From: Eledone cirrhosa
Lineage: Eukaryota; Mollusca; Cephalopoda; Octopoda; Eledonidae
NCBI GenBank assembly: GCA_964016885.1
Contig: OZ024744.1
Location: forward strand, 63,908,962 to 63,972,961
Length of the DNA: 64,000 nucleotides
Direction: 5' to 3'
Of the stretch, positions 41,001 through 51,341 are shown in pieces (position 1 is the stretch's first letter; every line of letters starts with the position of its first letter). Under the pieces are notes generated by a model, which ran no database searches, was not told the origin of the DNA, and saw nothing but the letters and a program-made list of their open reading frames with translations. Made by a program: the position numbers and the translations under genes.

Positions 41001-41472
41001 GAGCGTTGTCGGTTCGAGATAAGCTCTACAGGCTCGGAAGTGCTGTCAGCTGAGCCTGTCCGAGATGCGCGCAGAGCGACGAAACCGTCGTGCACACACT
41101 CGTTCAGTGCCCGAGCATTGCTGACTTGTGGAGCTATGTCAAACAGTTGCTGTCGCGTGTAGGACTGATCCGGTTATCGACTGAGTCCCTTGTGCAGATG
41201 GTCTCGCCGTCTCCTTCAAGGAGGAAGGACAGGCGGTTTTCATCTGCCTGGTGGCCATGGCGAAAGAGATTGTGTGGTGGACAAGGTTGAAAGGGTTAAA
41301 GACAGACATTTTCCTCTTCGGCGAATCCCTAATTAACTTTTTCAAGTTTCACTTGAAGAGGAAAATCAGGGTGGAGAGACAAGTGCTGCCTTCTAGCAAG
41401 TTTGTTGAAAGGTGGGTGAATGTAGCGAGAATGGTCCGAGTGAACGGGACCGCTCTGAATATACGCCTGTAG
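38051..41472 (+). pseudogene. L1/Tx1-like LINE ORF2 (endonuclease-reverse transcriptase), frameshifted
   Basis: The likely native start is the ATG at about 38087 (MAIFRIGSVNVRG). Endonuclease motifs: SVNVRG, ISETR, YAPTGTG, GDWNRIL, SYLDRVF and TDHKFV. RT motifs: GKSPGLDGLPYELY, LINLDQSKAFDRVDH, HQGCPLSSLLYILALEP and YADD at 40111-40122. A CPRC...H...C finger lies near 41056-41110. The first frame runs unbroken to 39619, where a one-base loss near 39590 shifts frame. Further shifts fall near 40290, 40500 and 40640, a TGA just before the CPRC finger, and another shift near 41215. It ends VRVNGTALNIRL. Confidence 0.88.
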
Positions 41473-41766
41473 TTTGAGGAATGGGAAAATTGAGAGAGGG
41501 CACTTGCCCTGGTGGTCAGGGTGGCCGTGGTCTTTTGTGTGGTTTTCGCCACGAGTAACCCTCGGAGGTTTCCCCCCTATTGGGGAATTTTTCATTGTTT
41601 CAATTTTCATTTTTATTGTTTATATATATATATATGTTTCTATGTCTTTTTTTTTCCTTTTTTATATAAATAATAAAAATCTTTACACGCACAAAACCCA
41701 CATCGTACCGTCCTGTACTGTCCGTAATGTTTTCCTTGATGTCAGCCCTTGTGGCCAATAAAGAAA

Positions 41767-41833
<67 letters not shown>

Positions 41834-41879
41834 AACATTTAAAATCTCTTTTAAAAGATTCATTGGTATGCAGGTTAAA

Positions 41880-42110
41880 ATATTGCTTGGCGGTGGATTG
41901 GCAGTATCGGTAGAGGGTCAGACACCATGCTTTGCAGCATAGAGTTACAACCTTTTATGTTCTTAGCTCAAATACCGCTGATGTTAACTTTGTCTTTCAT
42001 CCTTACGGGGTTGATAAAATAAAGTACCAGTAACACACTGGGGTCAATTTAATCGATTTCCCCTCTCTCAAAATTTCTGGCCTTGTGTCTATAATAGAAA
42101 TCATTATTAT
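41880..42110 (+). mobile_element. tRNA-derived SINE, family A, long variant
   Basis: Head 'ggcggtggattggcagtatc' at 41888; end 'ccttgtgtctataatagaaa' and 'tcattattatt'. Its last about 35 bp resemble the L1/Tx1 3' end. Confidence 0.85.
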
Positions 42111-42313
42111 TTTGGCAGTATTGGTAGAGCGTCAGACATCACGCTTTGCAGTATAGAGTTATGGCCCTTTACGTTCTGGATTCAAATCCTACCGAGGTTA
42201 GTTTTATCTTTGATCCTTATGGGGTCGATAAAATAAAGTACCAGTAATACACTGGGATAATTACTGGGTTTGTGCCAAAAGTAGAAATATTATTATTATT
42301 ATTATTATTATTG
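42111..42313 (+). mobile_element. tRNA-derived SINE, family A
   Basis: Starts 'ttggcagtattggtagagcg', ends 'gccaaaagtagaaata' and an (att)n tail that also borders the R4-like fragment. Confidence 0.85.
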
Positions 42314-42760
42314 CATTTATCTTGCTTTATGTTCATACGAGTTATCACCAAGTCACAACCAGTGACCTCAAGAGACAACAAGGTCCGCCATTTTCAAGAA
42401 AGAACATACATACTCACACATGCATCTTTAGCTGTTTAGACTTGTGATGTACTTATATTGACAGAATCTTCCTTAGTATATGGGCAAATACCATATACCA
42501 TATGTATTTCTTCTATACACGGGTAATCATTAGACCCCTTAGGTATCATTCCTAGAGCGCCTGGTATTGATTTAGTTCTCAACTTCCACATTTTTCCAAT
42601 TTCTATCTCCAGGTCTTTATACTTGCTCAATTTTTCAAATGTTTTTATAGATACATTCTTATCTATTGGAACGGACATATCAATTAGCAGGCATACCCTC
42701 TTTTTAAAGTCCTTCAGGTCTATTTGCATCTATTTTTCGGTCTGTTTGGATGTAAATTGT
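42314..42760 (-). pseudogene. R4/Dong-like LINE, endonuclease fragment copy C
   Basis: Minus-strand frame reads DLKDFKKRVCLLIDMSVPID, KTFEKLSKYKDLEIEIGKMW and ends CPYTKEDSVNISTSQ as in copy A. Compared with copy A the RPD motif is missing because of a deletion next to 'atgcaaata'. The tail is (AAT)n at 42286-42313. Confidence 0.82.
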
Positions 42761-43000
42761 ATCAAACTGGTGTAATAATAAAATAATTTGATGACAATCT
42801 AAGTTTATAATTTTGTTTTCATACTTATTTTGCAAGATTGTTTTTATGTGAAATCATATGTTGATACCAATATTTTGGGGAAATTTGTCTTGCACTGGTT
42901 TGAGGGAAAATCGTTGAAAAAGCCAAAGGTGTGAGGCAAATAAATAAAAATTCTGAGCTCTGTACAATGTAAGTGATTTTATTGGTAAAAGGATCTTCTT

Positions 43001-43209
43001 ATCCTTTAGCATTTACATTACACTGTATTTACTATTGTATTTTAATGGTAAAGGCTTTATCTCACATAATATTGAATCTATGAGATTTTGATATTATTTT
43101 GAGAACAATACCTTAACGTAAGTATGAGTGGCTGGTTATGGCTGGTTTGAAGAGAAAGAGGTGGGAGAATTCTGGCTGGATATGCCCAGTTTAAATGTTA
43201 AAGGGTTAA
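43001..43209 (+). mobile_element. TTAA-flanked TIR MITE, copy d
   Basis: Left end 'tcctttagcatttacatt', right end 'taaatgttaaagggttaa'. The left TTAA is mutated. Confidence 0.8.
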
Positions 43210-43384
43210 AGTACAATAATTTATTTTTTGAAATTCAATGTTATATCAATTAAGGGAATGGTGGAGGATGTGACCACCGGGTGGATATAGCCATGATTTT
43301 GGTACAACAGACCAGATAATACACAAATCTTCATGGAAAACAATTTATAGTTGGGGCTTTAAATTTTCAAGTAATTCATTTCAT

Positions 43385-43775
43385 TTTCATTTCATTTTTA
43401 CATCAGCTTTTTCCCTGCTTGCAAGGGTGGGACGGGAACTGATTCTGGCTTGATTTCTACAGCTGGATGCCCTTCCTAACACCAACCTCATTTACAGTGA
43501 GTGCTGGGTGCTTTTTTACCATGGCACCTCCACATCCACTTTACAGTGTGGGCTGGGTGCTTTTTTGCCATGGCACCTCCACGACCACTTTGCAGTGGAA
43601 TGATATGGACCCCAGTCCCTATCATCTCATTTCTACAGCTGAGTAAACTGGAGCAATGTGAAATAAAGTGTCTTGCTCAAGGATACAACACATCACCCGG
43701 TCTGAGAATTGAACTCACAACCTTTCGATTGCAAGGCCAATGCTCTAACCACTAAGCCATGTAACTCCATTGTAT
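43385..43775 (-). mobile_element. tRNA-derived SINE, family D, full length
   Basis: On the minus strand: tRNA-like head with A-box 'tggcttagtgg' and B-box 'ggttgtgagttcaattctc', a middle with 'agcaagacactttatttcac', then two 48-bp modules and the LINE-like tail 'ggcatccagctgtagaaatc'. Same structure as 61035-61430. Confidence 0.88.
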
Positions 43776-43979
43776 AAACGAAATTCGTTTTTATATACAT
43801 TCTGATTGACCAAACATCGTAAAAGGCATTCCAACTGTGATCATCCCATCTCTTTGTATATAAAATACAGGTTTATTGTGGATAATGTATTGTTTTAATT
43901 TTGATATTGTTTAAGAAGAAATGGTGTGATTTTTAGCAGATCAATCAACCATGAACCATGTACTTACTTGTACTTGTGT

Positions 43980-45700
43980 CAACATTCACCCTAGCCGGTC
44001 ATTAAAATTGGTAATGACTGCTCCGTCCCGATCACGGATCGTCTCGCTGATACCCGTACTGCTTCGGCTGGCCCACTTCACCAGTTGGTAGAGCTTGCGC
44101 GAGTCACCACAGGCTGCTGCCCTCTCCATCTGTTCTGCAAATTCGCGCCAGTGTGCATTCCGATCGACCTGAATAGCCCAAGATGTGCAACATCGGAGAT
44201 CTCGAAGATTGGGTGCACCCTTGAGTCAGGCCACTCTCACCCTCTCCGCGAGTTCAAGAGTGCCGCCGGAGATCCAGTCCCGATGGCGTCTTTGGGTCGA
44301 CCCGAGATGCTCTCTGGCCACCTCAACCGTCGCCGCCCTGAGCGCGTTCCACTCCTGCTCCGGTTGCTGCTCCACTTCGTTACTCAACATTTGGAATCGG
44401 TTTCGCAGCTCTAGCCAGAAAGCATTTCCAGCATCGAGCTTGAGTCGCGAGATGTCGATCCTTTTCTGGCGGTTGAGAGGAGGTTTCGCCTGCAGCTGCA
44501 GACGAAGGGTTGCTCGAACAAGAGTATGGTCTGACCCATGCTCACTGCCTGTATCAGCCCCTCGATACGCACGCGAGTCCATCACTGAGCTGGCCCACCG
44601 AGATCTGACCAGGATGTAGTCAATCTTGGCCGTTCTTCCATCATTGCATCATCACGTGACGAGGTGACGCTGAGGATGTTGGAACCGGGTGTTGGTGACG
44701 ACAAGACGATTGGCATCCGCGAAGGACACGAGCCATTCACCATTGTCACACCGTACGCCTAAGGTGAAGCATCCTAGAATATGCTGTGTTGTATCATCAG
44801 CCGGCCCCGTCCAAGCATTCCAATCCCCAGTGACAATGAGAACATCACTGGAGGGGACGCCATCCACGGTTGTTTGGAGATCGGCATAGAACTGCATCTT
44901 GTCCGCCTCGTCCACATTGAGTGTGGGAGCGTAGACGGCAATTACACTGACGGACATTTGACCCTTCAATCGAACCAGCGCCAGTCGGTGTTAGATCGGC
45001 TGCCACACCAGCAGAGCCGCTTGCGCGTCGGGGCCGAGTGCTACAGCGGCCCTGTGAAGGCCACTGTTGTCAGTCACGCCACTATGGTACAAGTGGTAGG
45101 AGATGTCCTCGCCAGGAACTTTGATCAGAAGATGACCAACATCGGGAAGTCGAACTTCTGAAAGGCAAGCGACACTAACGCAGTACCTGTGCAGAGACTT
45201 CATTGTAAGTGCCTGGACACCGTCGTCACGAAGTGTTCGGACGTTCCAGCATGCCACTCTCAATTCCTTCCTTCGTCTGAAAAGCAGGACTGCTGCGGGA
45301 GTAGTCTGTAGAGCCATAGCGGTAGAAGCGCTGTTGTTTTGCATTGTATTCATAGTTCGTATTTGTTGGATTCATGGAAGAAGTGTCATAGGAGTAGTGA
45401 ATTCACAAGCGGTCCCCAAAAAGTCCGCATGTATATCCTGAACGAGGGGAAAAAATGTCCTGTTTGCCGCAGATTCTCCACAGATGCAGGGACAGAAACG
45501 ACCCGAAGCCACCGGTTGCCGGAACAGACACCTCTTGGATTTTCACCAGAGCCCCTTTTGCCGGGTTGCGGCCCTAATACCGCTGGGTGCTAGACCATCC
45601 GCCTTGGGTGGCCCTACCAGGAATCGAAGTTACCGACAGCATAGCTCTGACACTACCCGTTGCCACCGCCCTGCCACGTTGAGGAGGAGTTGGACTTTAG
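43980..45700 (-). pseudogene. RTE-like LINE, 5' half only (endonuclease, no reverse transcriptase)
   Basis: Minus-strand frame from 45353 shows ACWNVRTLRDDG, CLSEVRLP, IAVYAPTLN, TGDWNAWTG, KIDYILVRSRW and GSDHTLVRA, the full set of AP-endonuclease motifs. The frame is kept from 45353 to about 44226 and is broken only by in-frame stops near 44988 and 44645. One frameshift follows, then HWREFAEQMERAAACG, KLYQLVKWASRSSTGISET and an abrupt end near 43980, before any RT motif. A GC-rich leader of about 340 bp (45354-45700) precedes the ORF. It differs in sequence from the PHD-RTE family. Confidence 0.8.
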
Positions 45701-45759
45701 GTAGAGGTTCCTTCGTTGTTTTGTTAATCACATTGTTCTCTCAAAGTGTTAGTGTTATT

Positions 45760-45870
45760 TGTGTGCGTGTGTATTTGCATGTGTTTGCATGAGTGTGTAT
45801 GTGCATGCATATGTGTGTGTGCATGCATGTGTGTGCGTGTGCGAGACGTGTTTCGCATTGTGTATATGTC
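45760..45870 (+). repeat. TG/TGCA-rich low-complexity tract
   Basis: Alternating 'tgtgtg' and 'tgcatg' tract giving short Cys/Val frames on plus and His/Thr frames on minus that are not genes. Confidence 0.85.
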
Positions 45871-46029
45871 TTGTATATGTGCCGATGTATTGTTTGAATG
45901 CATATGTGTCCACATTCATTTTCATTAGTCAATGTGAATACATTCATTGTTACTTTAATATTTGTGCAGATGTCATATAAATTAATCTATGTATTGCTTG
46001 TATGTATACATGTCATACATATATGTGTG

Positions 46030-46865
46030 TGTGTGTGTGTGATTATCATCATCATCATCACCGTTTCTTCCATGCTAGCATGGGTCAGATGGGTTGTCCT
46101 GTTGTGGGCAGTGTCTGGTCGGCTGACCATGCCTTGCTCATACAGGAATTGATTCTGGCTTGATTTCTACAGCTGGATGCCCTTCCTAACACCAACCTCA
46201 TTTACAGTGAGTGCTGGGTGCTTTTTTCCGTGGCACCTACACGTCCACTTTACAGTGTGGGCTGGGTGCTTTTTTGTCTTCAGCTTGTACCCATGGGAGG
46301 TCGGGTACTCTGTATTACTGCTTGACGCCAGAAGTCACGGTCGTGTGTCATTGTCTTTGAGGGGTGTAATTGGGTAAGGTCGGCTTTTATCACCTCATCC
46401 CAGGTCTTCTTGAGTCTCCCCACTCCGCAGTTTCCATCGACTTCTAGTGCTCTGCACCTTTTTATGCAGCTGTCATCCTTCATACGCATCACATTTCCAT
46501 ACCAGCGCAACTGCCTCTCCTGCACACAACATTTGATTCCTCTTATGCTCAGTCTCTCTCTCTATTCATTTATGCTTTGTCGTTCGGCTTTATTATTATT
46601 ACACATCCATCGGAGCATGCAGGCTATGTTTCTTTCTAATCTACGTAAGTCTTCCACCTTCAGCGCCCAGGTCTCACTACCATGTAACATTGCTGTTCGG
46701 ATACATGCATCATACAGTCTGCCTTTCATTTTGAGGGAGAAACCTTTTGCAGCTAGCAGTGGCAGTAGTTCCTTGAACTTCTTCCATCCCGTTCTTACCC
46801 TAGTTATTGTACTTTCTGAACATCCACCTCCGCTGCTAATTCGGTGTGTGTGTGTGTTTTTGTGA
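46030..46865 (-). pseudogene. PHD-RTE LINE, 5'-truncated copy with intact tail
   Basis: Minus strand: RISSGGGCSESTITRVRTGW, LPLLAAKGFSLKMKGRLYDA, LHGSETWALKVEDLRRLERN, then after one break QLRWYGNVMRMKDDSCIKRC and KKTWDEVIKADLTQLHPS. The ORF end (about 46280) flows into the 3' UTR with two modules, 'gctagcatggaagaaacg' and a (gatgat)n tail at 46045-46060. This copy shows directly that the module and tail belong to the LINE. Confidence 0.9.
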
Positions 46866-46869
46866 GCAT

Positions 46870-47285
46870 ACACGTTTGTAATTACACCCTTTTTGCAGTA
46901 ATGTAATGGCTGCAAATAACTTTTCTCAGTTGATTTATATAAGAAAAAAAAATGTTCTTTGGTTTTCAGTGCTTACTCGAATATTACAAATTTTCACAAG
47001 GATCTGTCCAGTAGTAAAAATGCTACAAATACTTGAATAAACAAACCCTTTTTAAAGATATTTTCTGCTAAATCGTTACAAATTGTTAAGAGTTAATGAA
47101 CAGCTATTACTTTGAAAACCTACACCTCTATCCAGATAATAAATTGAAATTTATACCTGCAAATACTAGTACTCTTGCTTTACTAAATAAATGTTTAACT
47201 AATAATTAAGAAAATTTGAGCTTTTTTTTAAAGAGAAACTACACTTTCAATATTACTCTAGCAAACAATCTAAATGTAAAACACA
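46870..47285. other. AT-rich spacer, nothing recognised
   Basis: No gene or repeat recognised. Confidence 0.5.
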
Positions 47286-47672
47286 TATATATGCCATGAC
47301 ACAGGACTGAGATCTCTGGCATTGCACAGTAATACAGAATATCCTAATTCTTGCAGACACAGGCCGTAGCTGAAGCATCTATATACCATGCACCACCTCA
47401 CCCACTCCCATACATCTCCCTTCAACCCACACTGTAAAGTGGTCGTGATGCTGACACAATAAAAAGTGCCCAGTCCACACTGTAAAGTTGTCATGTAGGA
47501 GTCACAACAAAAAGCACCCAGCACACACTGTAAATGTGGTTGCCATTAGGAAAGGCATCCAGCCATTGAAACCAAGCCAAAACCAGCCCTGTGTGAGCGA
47601 AACACGGTCCTCTGATCTGATCTCTCACAAAGAGACAGCCCGTCCTACCCATGCTAGCATGGAAGGTGGACC
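47286..47672 (+). repeat. PHD-RTE LINE 3' end, truncated
   Basis: Begins with the last ORF residues ('catgacacaggactgagatc'), followed by 'gtagctgaagcat', three modules, 'ggcatccagcc' and 'catgctagcatgg'. The tail is interrupted by a MITE at TTAA (47673). Confidence 0.8.
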
Positions 47673-47846
47673 TTAACCCCTTAGCATTTACATTACTCTA
47701 TATATACTGCTGTATTTTCATGGTAAAGGCTTTACCTCATATAATTACCTCACATTATATCGAATCTATGAGATTTTTATATTATTTATTTTGAGAACAA
47801 TACCTTAACATCAGTATGAGTGGCCAGTTACAGCTAGTTTGAACAT
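47673..47846 (+). mobile_element. TTAA-flanked TIR MITE, copy e
   Basis: Left end TTAA plus 'ccccttagcatttacatt'; the right part is lost after 'cagctagtttgaac'. Inserted in the TTAA of the LINE tail. Confidence 0.8.
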
Positions 47847-48100
47847 TACCGAAGAAAAATTGCTAAAAATAAACTTATGATGAAAAGTTTTAATATAAAG
47901 GTAAACATTAAAATGAAGAATTTTGTATCATAAACACAGGTTGGTTTCAGATAGTTTTGTAGAAAAATAGGTTATCTGCTGCTTTTTATTATCTAAACAT
48001 CTTCATCAACAAGTGATCACAATAAGCTGGTTGCATGATACATATAATGTCTACATACAGGTTAAAAAAAAAATTTTTAATATTATATTTTTTCTTGTAG

Positions 48101-48400
48101 GATATTTTGCCCAAGTAAATACCCAGGCCAATTTTGTATGCCCAGTTCCAAATGGAATTTTCCCAGATTTTGCCAGTACAGGCTGTACACAGTTCTGGCG
48201 CTGTAACAACTGTCTTCCTGTAAGGGATAGATGTCGAGAAGGACAGCAGTTTGATTATGCCCGTACATTATGTGATGCAGATGCTAAAGTCTTCTGCAAT
48301 GATCAAAGACGGAACTTCCAGCCTCAACCAGGTGCATGGCAATGTCAACCTAATAATGGTGGTGCAGCCGGAATACCAATACCAAATTTACCAGGACAAG
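48101..48400 (+). CDS. CBM14 gene, exon with the chitin-binding domain
   Basis: Acceptor 'tttttcttgtag', donor 'gtatat' after 'ccaggacaag'. It begins with two bases of a split codon and ends with one. It contains all six canonical cysteines. Confidence 0.82.
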
Positions 48401-50013
48401 GTATATTCTTACTACCTTTTTTTTTTTTTTTTTTGCATCATCTTTTTACTATATGCTGAATCTTTAGTTGCTGACTAGAAAGAAACCTTTTGTTATCAAC
48501 AGAGGTAGTAGCTCCCTAAACTTTCCCCATCCTGTTCTTACTCTAGTTACTATGCTCTTCGGTGCAACCTCCTCCTCAACTAATTAAATCACCTAGGTAG
48601 CAGAATCTATCAACTACTTCAATGGATCCTTTCTGGGATTGGTAAATGTTTATTTCACTGATGCTCTTACTACCAACTATCCCTGTGCATCTACTACTTA
48701 CAAAGTCTACCTTTTCTGTTTGTCTGCCTACTATCCCACTACAACTCTTCTGTACCCAAGATTGACATTGTGCACATTGTATAAAGTTTCTACCTACTCC
48801 TTTTTTACATATGGAGCAAGGCCACTTACATGATGGGATCAGGGTTATGTCTTCTTTTCTACTTAGCAAAACTTTAGTTTTACCCAAGTTTATTCTAAAC
48901 TCTTTTAACTCTAAGTTCTGTTTCCAAAGCCAGAAATTCTTCTCTATCTCTTTCAGTGATTTGGCTTTAAGAACCAGGTCATCAGCATACAGAGGTACTC
49001 ATATCAAATTATATATATTGTAAACTCATTTGTTATGGCCTGAAAAACTATAATAAACAGGAGTAGGCTGAGGACTGAGCCCTGATGAACACCTGGCAGC
49101 ATTTTGAACTCTTCGTTAAACTCATTACCCACTCTCGCCTTTGTGATGGATTCTCTGGACATAGATTGCACTGCTCACACAAGCCATGTACACCCAGTTC
49201 CTATAATGACTACCAAAAGATAGATCTTGGTACTCTGTCAAAGGCTTTTTCTAGATTTACGAAAGCTAGATATAGAAATTTACTCTTATCTAAGAACTTC
49301 TCTTGTAGTTGTCTCACTAAGAAGAGGGCATCTGCAGTACTCCTCCCTGGCATAAAACCCAATTGCATCTCATATAATTAGTTGTGCTAGAACTCTTTCT
49401 GTCACTTTCATAACTTGGTCCATTAGTTTTATTCCTCTATAGTTGGTCCTTTCTAGAGCATCACACTTTCTCTTGTAAAAATACTGCTGTGCATGTCATT
49501 GGGTATAACTCCATGATGCATCGCAAACTCTACCACCACCACCACCACCACCACCACCACCAACAACAACAACAATAACTTCTACAACAACTACAACAAC
49601 AACAATAACAACATCATCACCACTGCCAACACCAACACCACAACATCACTACCAACAACACCAACAGCTACATCGCCACCACCATCAAAATGGCCACCAC
49701 AATCACCACCACCAACACCACCACCACCACCAACACCACCACCACCACCAACAACACTACCACCACCACCATCAAAACCACCACCACCATCACCGAACAC
49801 ACTATTCATATCTCCTCCATCTCTCTATCTCTCTATACAGGTAGAGGAACGGTAGTCAATTTGCCACCAAACATACCACGACTTAACGTCCAACAGTGTA
49901 CCCTGATTCAAAACCAGCTCAATACGTTTTTCTCCCAGATGATCCAAGCAATGACCAACAACCAATGCCCTGGACCTCAGTGCATATTACCAATAATAGC
50001 TGTACAGTGCTAA
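48101..50013 (+). CDS. Secreted-type protein with one CBM14 (peritrophin-A) chitin-binding domain
   Basis: Two exons, 48101-48400 and 49841-50013, joined in phase 1; earlier exon(s), presumably with the signal peptide, are not visible. The peptide begins YFAQVNTQANF and carries six cysteines spaced C-x14-C-x5-C-x9-C-x12-C-x7-C (CPVPNGIFPD...GC, FWRC, RDRC, TLC, VFC), the classic type-2 chitin-binding pattern, with one extra Cys in the third gap (NNCLP). After a Gly/Pro-rich linker the second exon gives a helical Gln/Asn-rich tail with four more Cys and ends IIAVQC. Such domains bind chitin in extracellular matrices such as cuticle, beak or gut lining. The intron holds an inverted PHD-RTE fragment and a CCA tract. 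Confidence 0.82.
48478..49530 (-). pseudogene. PHD-RTE LINE fragment in the intron of the CBM14 gene
   Basis: Antisense to the host gene. It carries decayed RT blocks (QLGFMPGRSTADALFLV-like near 49340, FLAFVNLEKAFD-like near 49250) and a finger CSICKKGVGRNFIQCAQCQ at about 48760-48830, with Gln in place of the zinc-binding His (WVQKSC) and Ser in place of a late Cys. Ends at the SLxxKG block. Both ends are truncated. Confidence 0.8.
49530..49800 (+). repeat. CCA/ACA trinucleotide-rich tract in the CBM14 intron
   Basis: Low-complexity CCA/ACC/AAC tract, similar to 11886-12435, ending about 40 bp before the last CBM14 exon. It gives false Thr-rich and Gly-rich frames. Confidence 0.95.
49841..50013 (+). 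CDS. CBM14 gene, last exon
   Basis: Acceptor 'tctctctatacag'; encodes RGTVVNLPPNIPRLNVQQC, a Gln/Asn/Phe helix, CPGPQC and IIAVQC, TAA at 50011-50013. Codon usage and clean frame fit a real terminal exon. Confidence 0.75.
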
Positions 50014-50084
50014 TTAACTAATTAACTACATACCTTAATTAATACAGGTAATTAAGGTATGGTTTAGTTAATCTACCAATAATT

Positions 50085-50175
50085 TTTTTTAAATTTGCGT
50101 ACAAGGGCAGCAATTTAGTGGAGAGGAATGTCGATTGCATTAACCCCCAATACAGGTACTTTATTTTATTACATA
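50085..50175 (-). mobile_element. SINE A, decayed head-less fragment
   Basis: Contains 'gtacaagggcagcaattta' and 'acaggtactttattttatt' from the SINE 3' half. Confidence 0.5.
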
Positions 50176-50294
50176 TGCTAATGAATAAAAGTAATTAACG
50201 TGTAGCATGGTCAATCTACTAATAATAATTATACACTGTTAATGTACATTTGTATGTCCTGGGGTAGGGACGGGGTGGGGGTGTCAGTGTATTT

Positions 50295-50625
50295 CAGAAG
50301 TTCTGAAAGTGGGCACTACCTGCCCCAGGATGGGGTGGGGGTGGCATTGAGAAGGTCCAGGGGGCGGTGGGACAGTAGAGATGATATAATAGTATATTAA
50401 ATATCAAATGATATACATTGTATATAAATATAGGAAAATAAAAATATATATAATATTTATTTATACGTAGTATATATTATATTTATTATATATAAATTAA
50501 CAATTTTATTAATTATATATTATTTACAAATTGTGTGGGCAGGTTTCTCTGGAAATAAGGTTGGCGGGTGCTGTGGGAATTACGTGACCATGAGGGGGGT
50601 GGGGGCAAAAGTTTGAGAATCTCTG
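50295..50625. mobile_element. hAT-like MITE, diverged
   Basis: Ends 'cagaagttctgaaagt' and 'aaagtttgagaatctctg' are imperfect inverted repeats. The flanking octamers 'gtgtattt' and 'gtgtagat' match at six of eight positions. The interior is G-rich near both ends and AT-rich in the middle. Confidence 0.65.
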
Positions 50626-50882
50626 GTGTAGATGGTAATGTTTCAGGCAGGGTGTTTTTTTTTTTTTGAGGACCCAGATTAAAATATCAGAATTAATATC
50701 CCTAAGACATCAGAACTTACTGGTTCTCATGGTAAAAAAATTTATATCTAATTAAAAAAATAAATATATTAATAAATTTAATTAAAATAACTTGCTAGAT
50801 TGAAAGCAGATTCTTCGGAGTATATTATTTCCCAAACTAATTCTCAAGAAAGAAAATTTAAATGAATGAATGAATGAATGAA

Positions 50883-50917
<35 letters not shown>

Positions 50918-50939
50918 AATATTGTGTCTTCTGTTATCT

Positions 50940-51057
50940 ATTTAGCAGTATATGTTGTTGGTGTTGTTGTTTAACCCCAGGTCATATATGATCCAGTAGA
51001 CATATGATCTATTTAGCTGTTGTTGTTTAACTCCAGGCCAAATGTGATCCAGTAAAT
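50940..51057 (+). repeat. 71-bp tandem repeat, left block
   Basis: About 1.7 units of 'gatctatttagcagtatatg', 'ttgttg.tgttgttgtttaac', 'cccaggtcaaatgtgatcca'. It continues at 54640-54800 on the other side of the CR1 element. Immediately before it lies an (AATG)n/(AAAT)n microsatellite (50865-50920). Confidence 0.85.
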
Positions 51058-51341
51058 ATAAATAATAATAATGAAATTATTGTGTACAGTGCTCAGGTGC
51101 ACTACAACTCATCAAAGGTGCATGTATAGTACATAGAATAATGTACAAATGTCAGGAAAATAAACAGTGTATGAGTCATGATATAATAACAATAACGAAA
51201 TATTGTGCACAGTGCCCAGGTGCACCACAACTCATCAAAAAAGTGCATGTACAGTACATAGGGCAATGCACAAACATCAGTAAAATGAACAGTGCACGAG
51301 TCATGATATACACATGTGTGCATGTGTATGGAAGGGGTACA

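Larger units (their letters stand above)
35818..41790 (+). mobile_element. L1/Tx1-like LINE, nearly full length, inactive
   Basis: A roughly 6-kb non-LTR element: 5' UTR (35818-36030), ORF1 (36031-37673), spacer, ORF2 (about 38087-41472), and a 3' UTR ending 'ggccaataaagaaatcatt' with an (att)n tail. Its base composition is much more GC-rich than the flanks. It inserted in an ATT-type microsatellite. Confidence 0.88.

Noticed and set aside
45741..45980. Cys-rich or His-rich small proteins
   Set aside because: Produced by a TG/TGCA low-complexity tract.
49591..49809. Gly/Val-rich minus-strand protein
   Set aside because: Antisense of a CCA tract inside the CBM14 intron.
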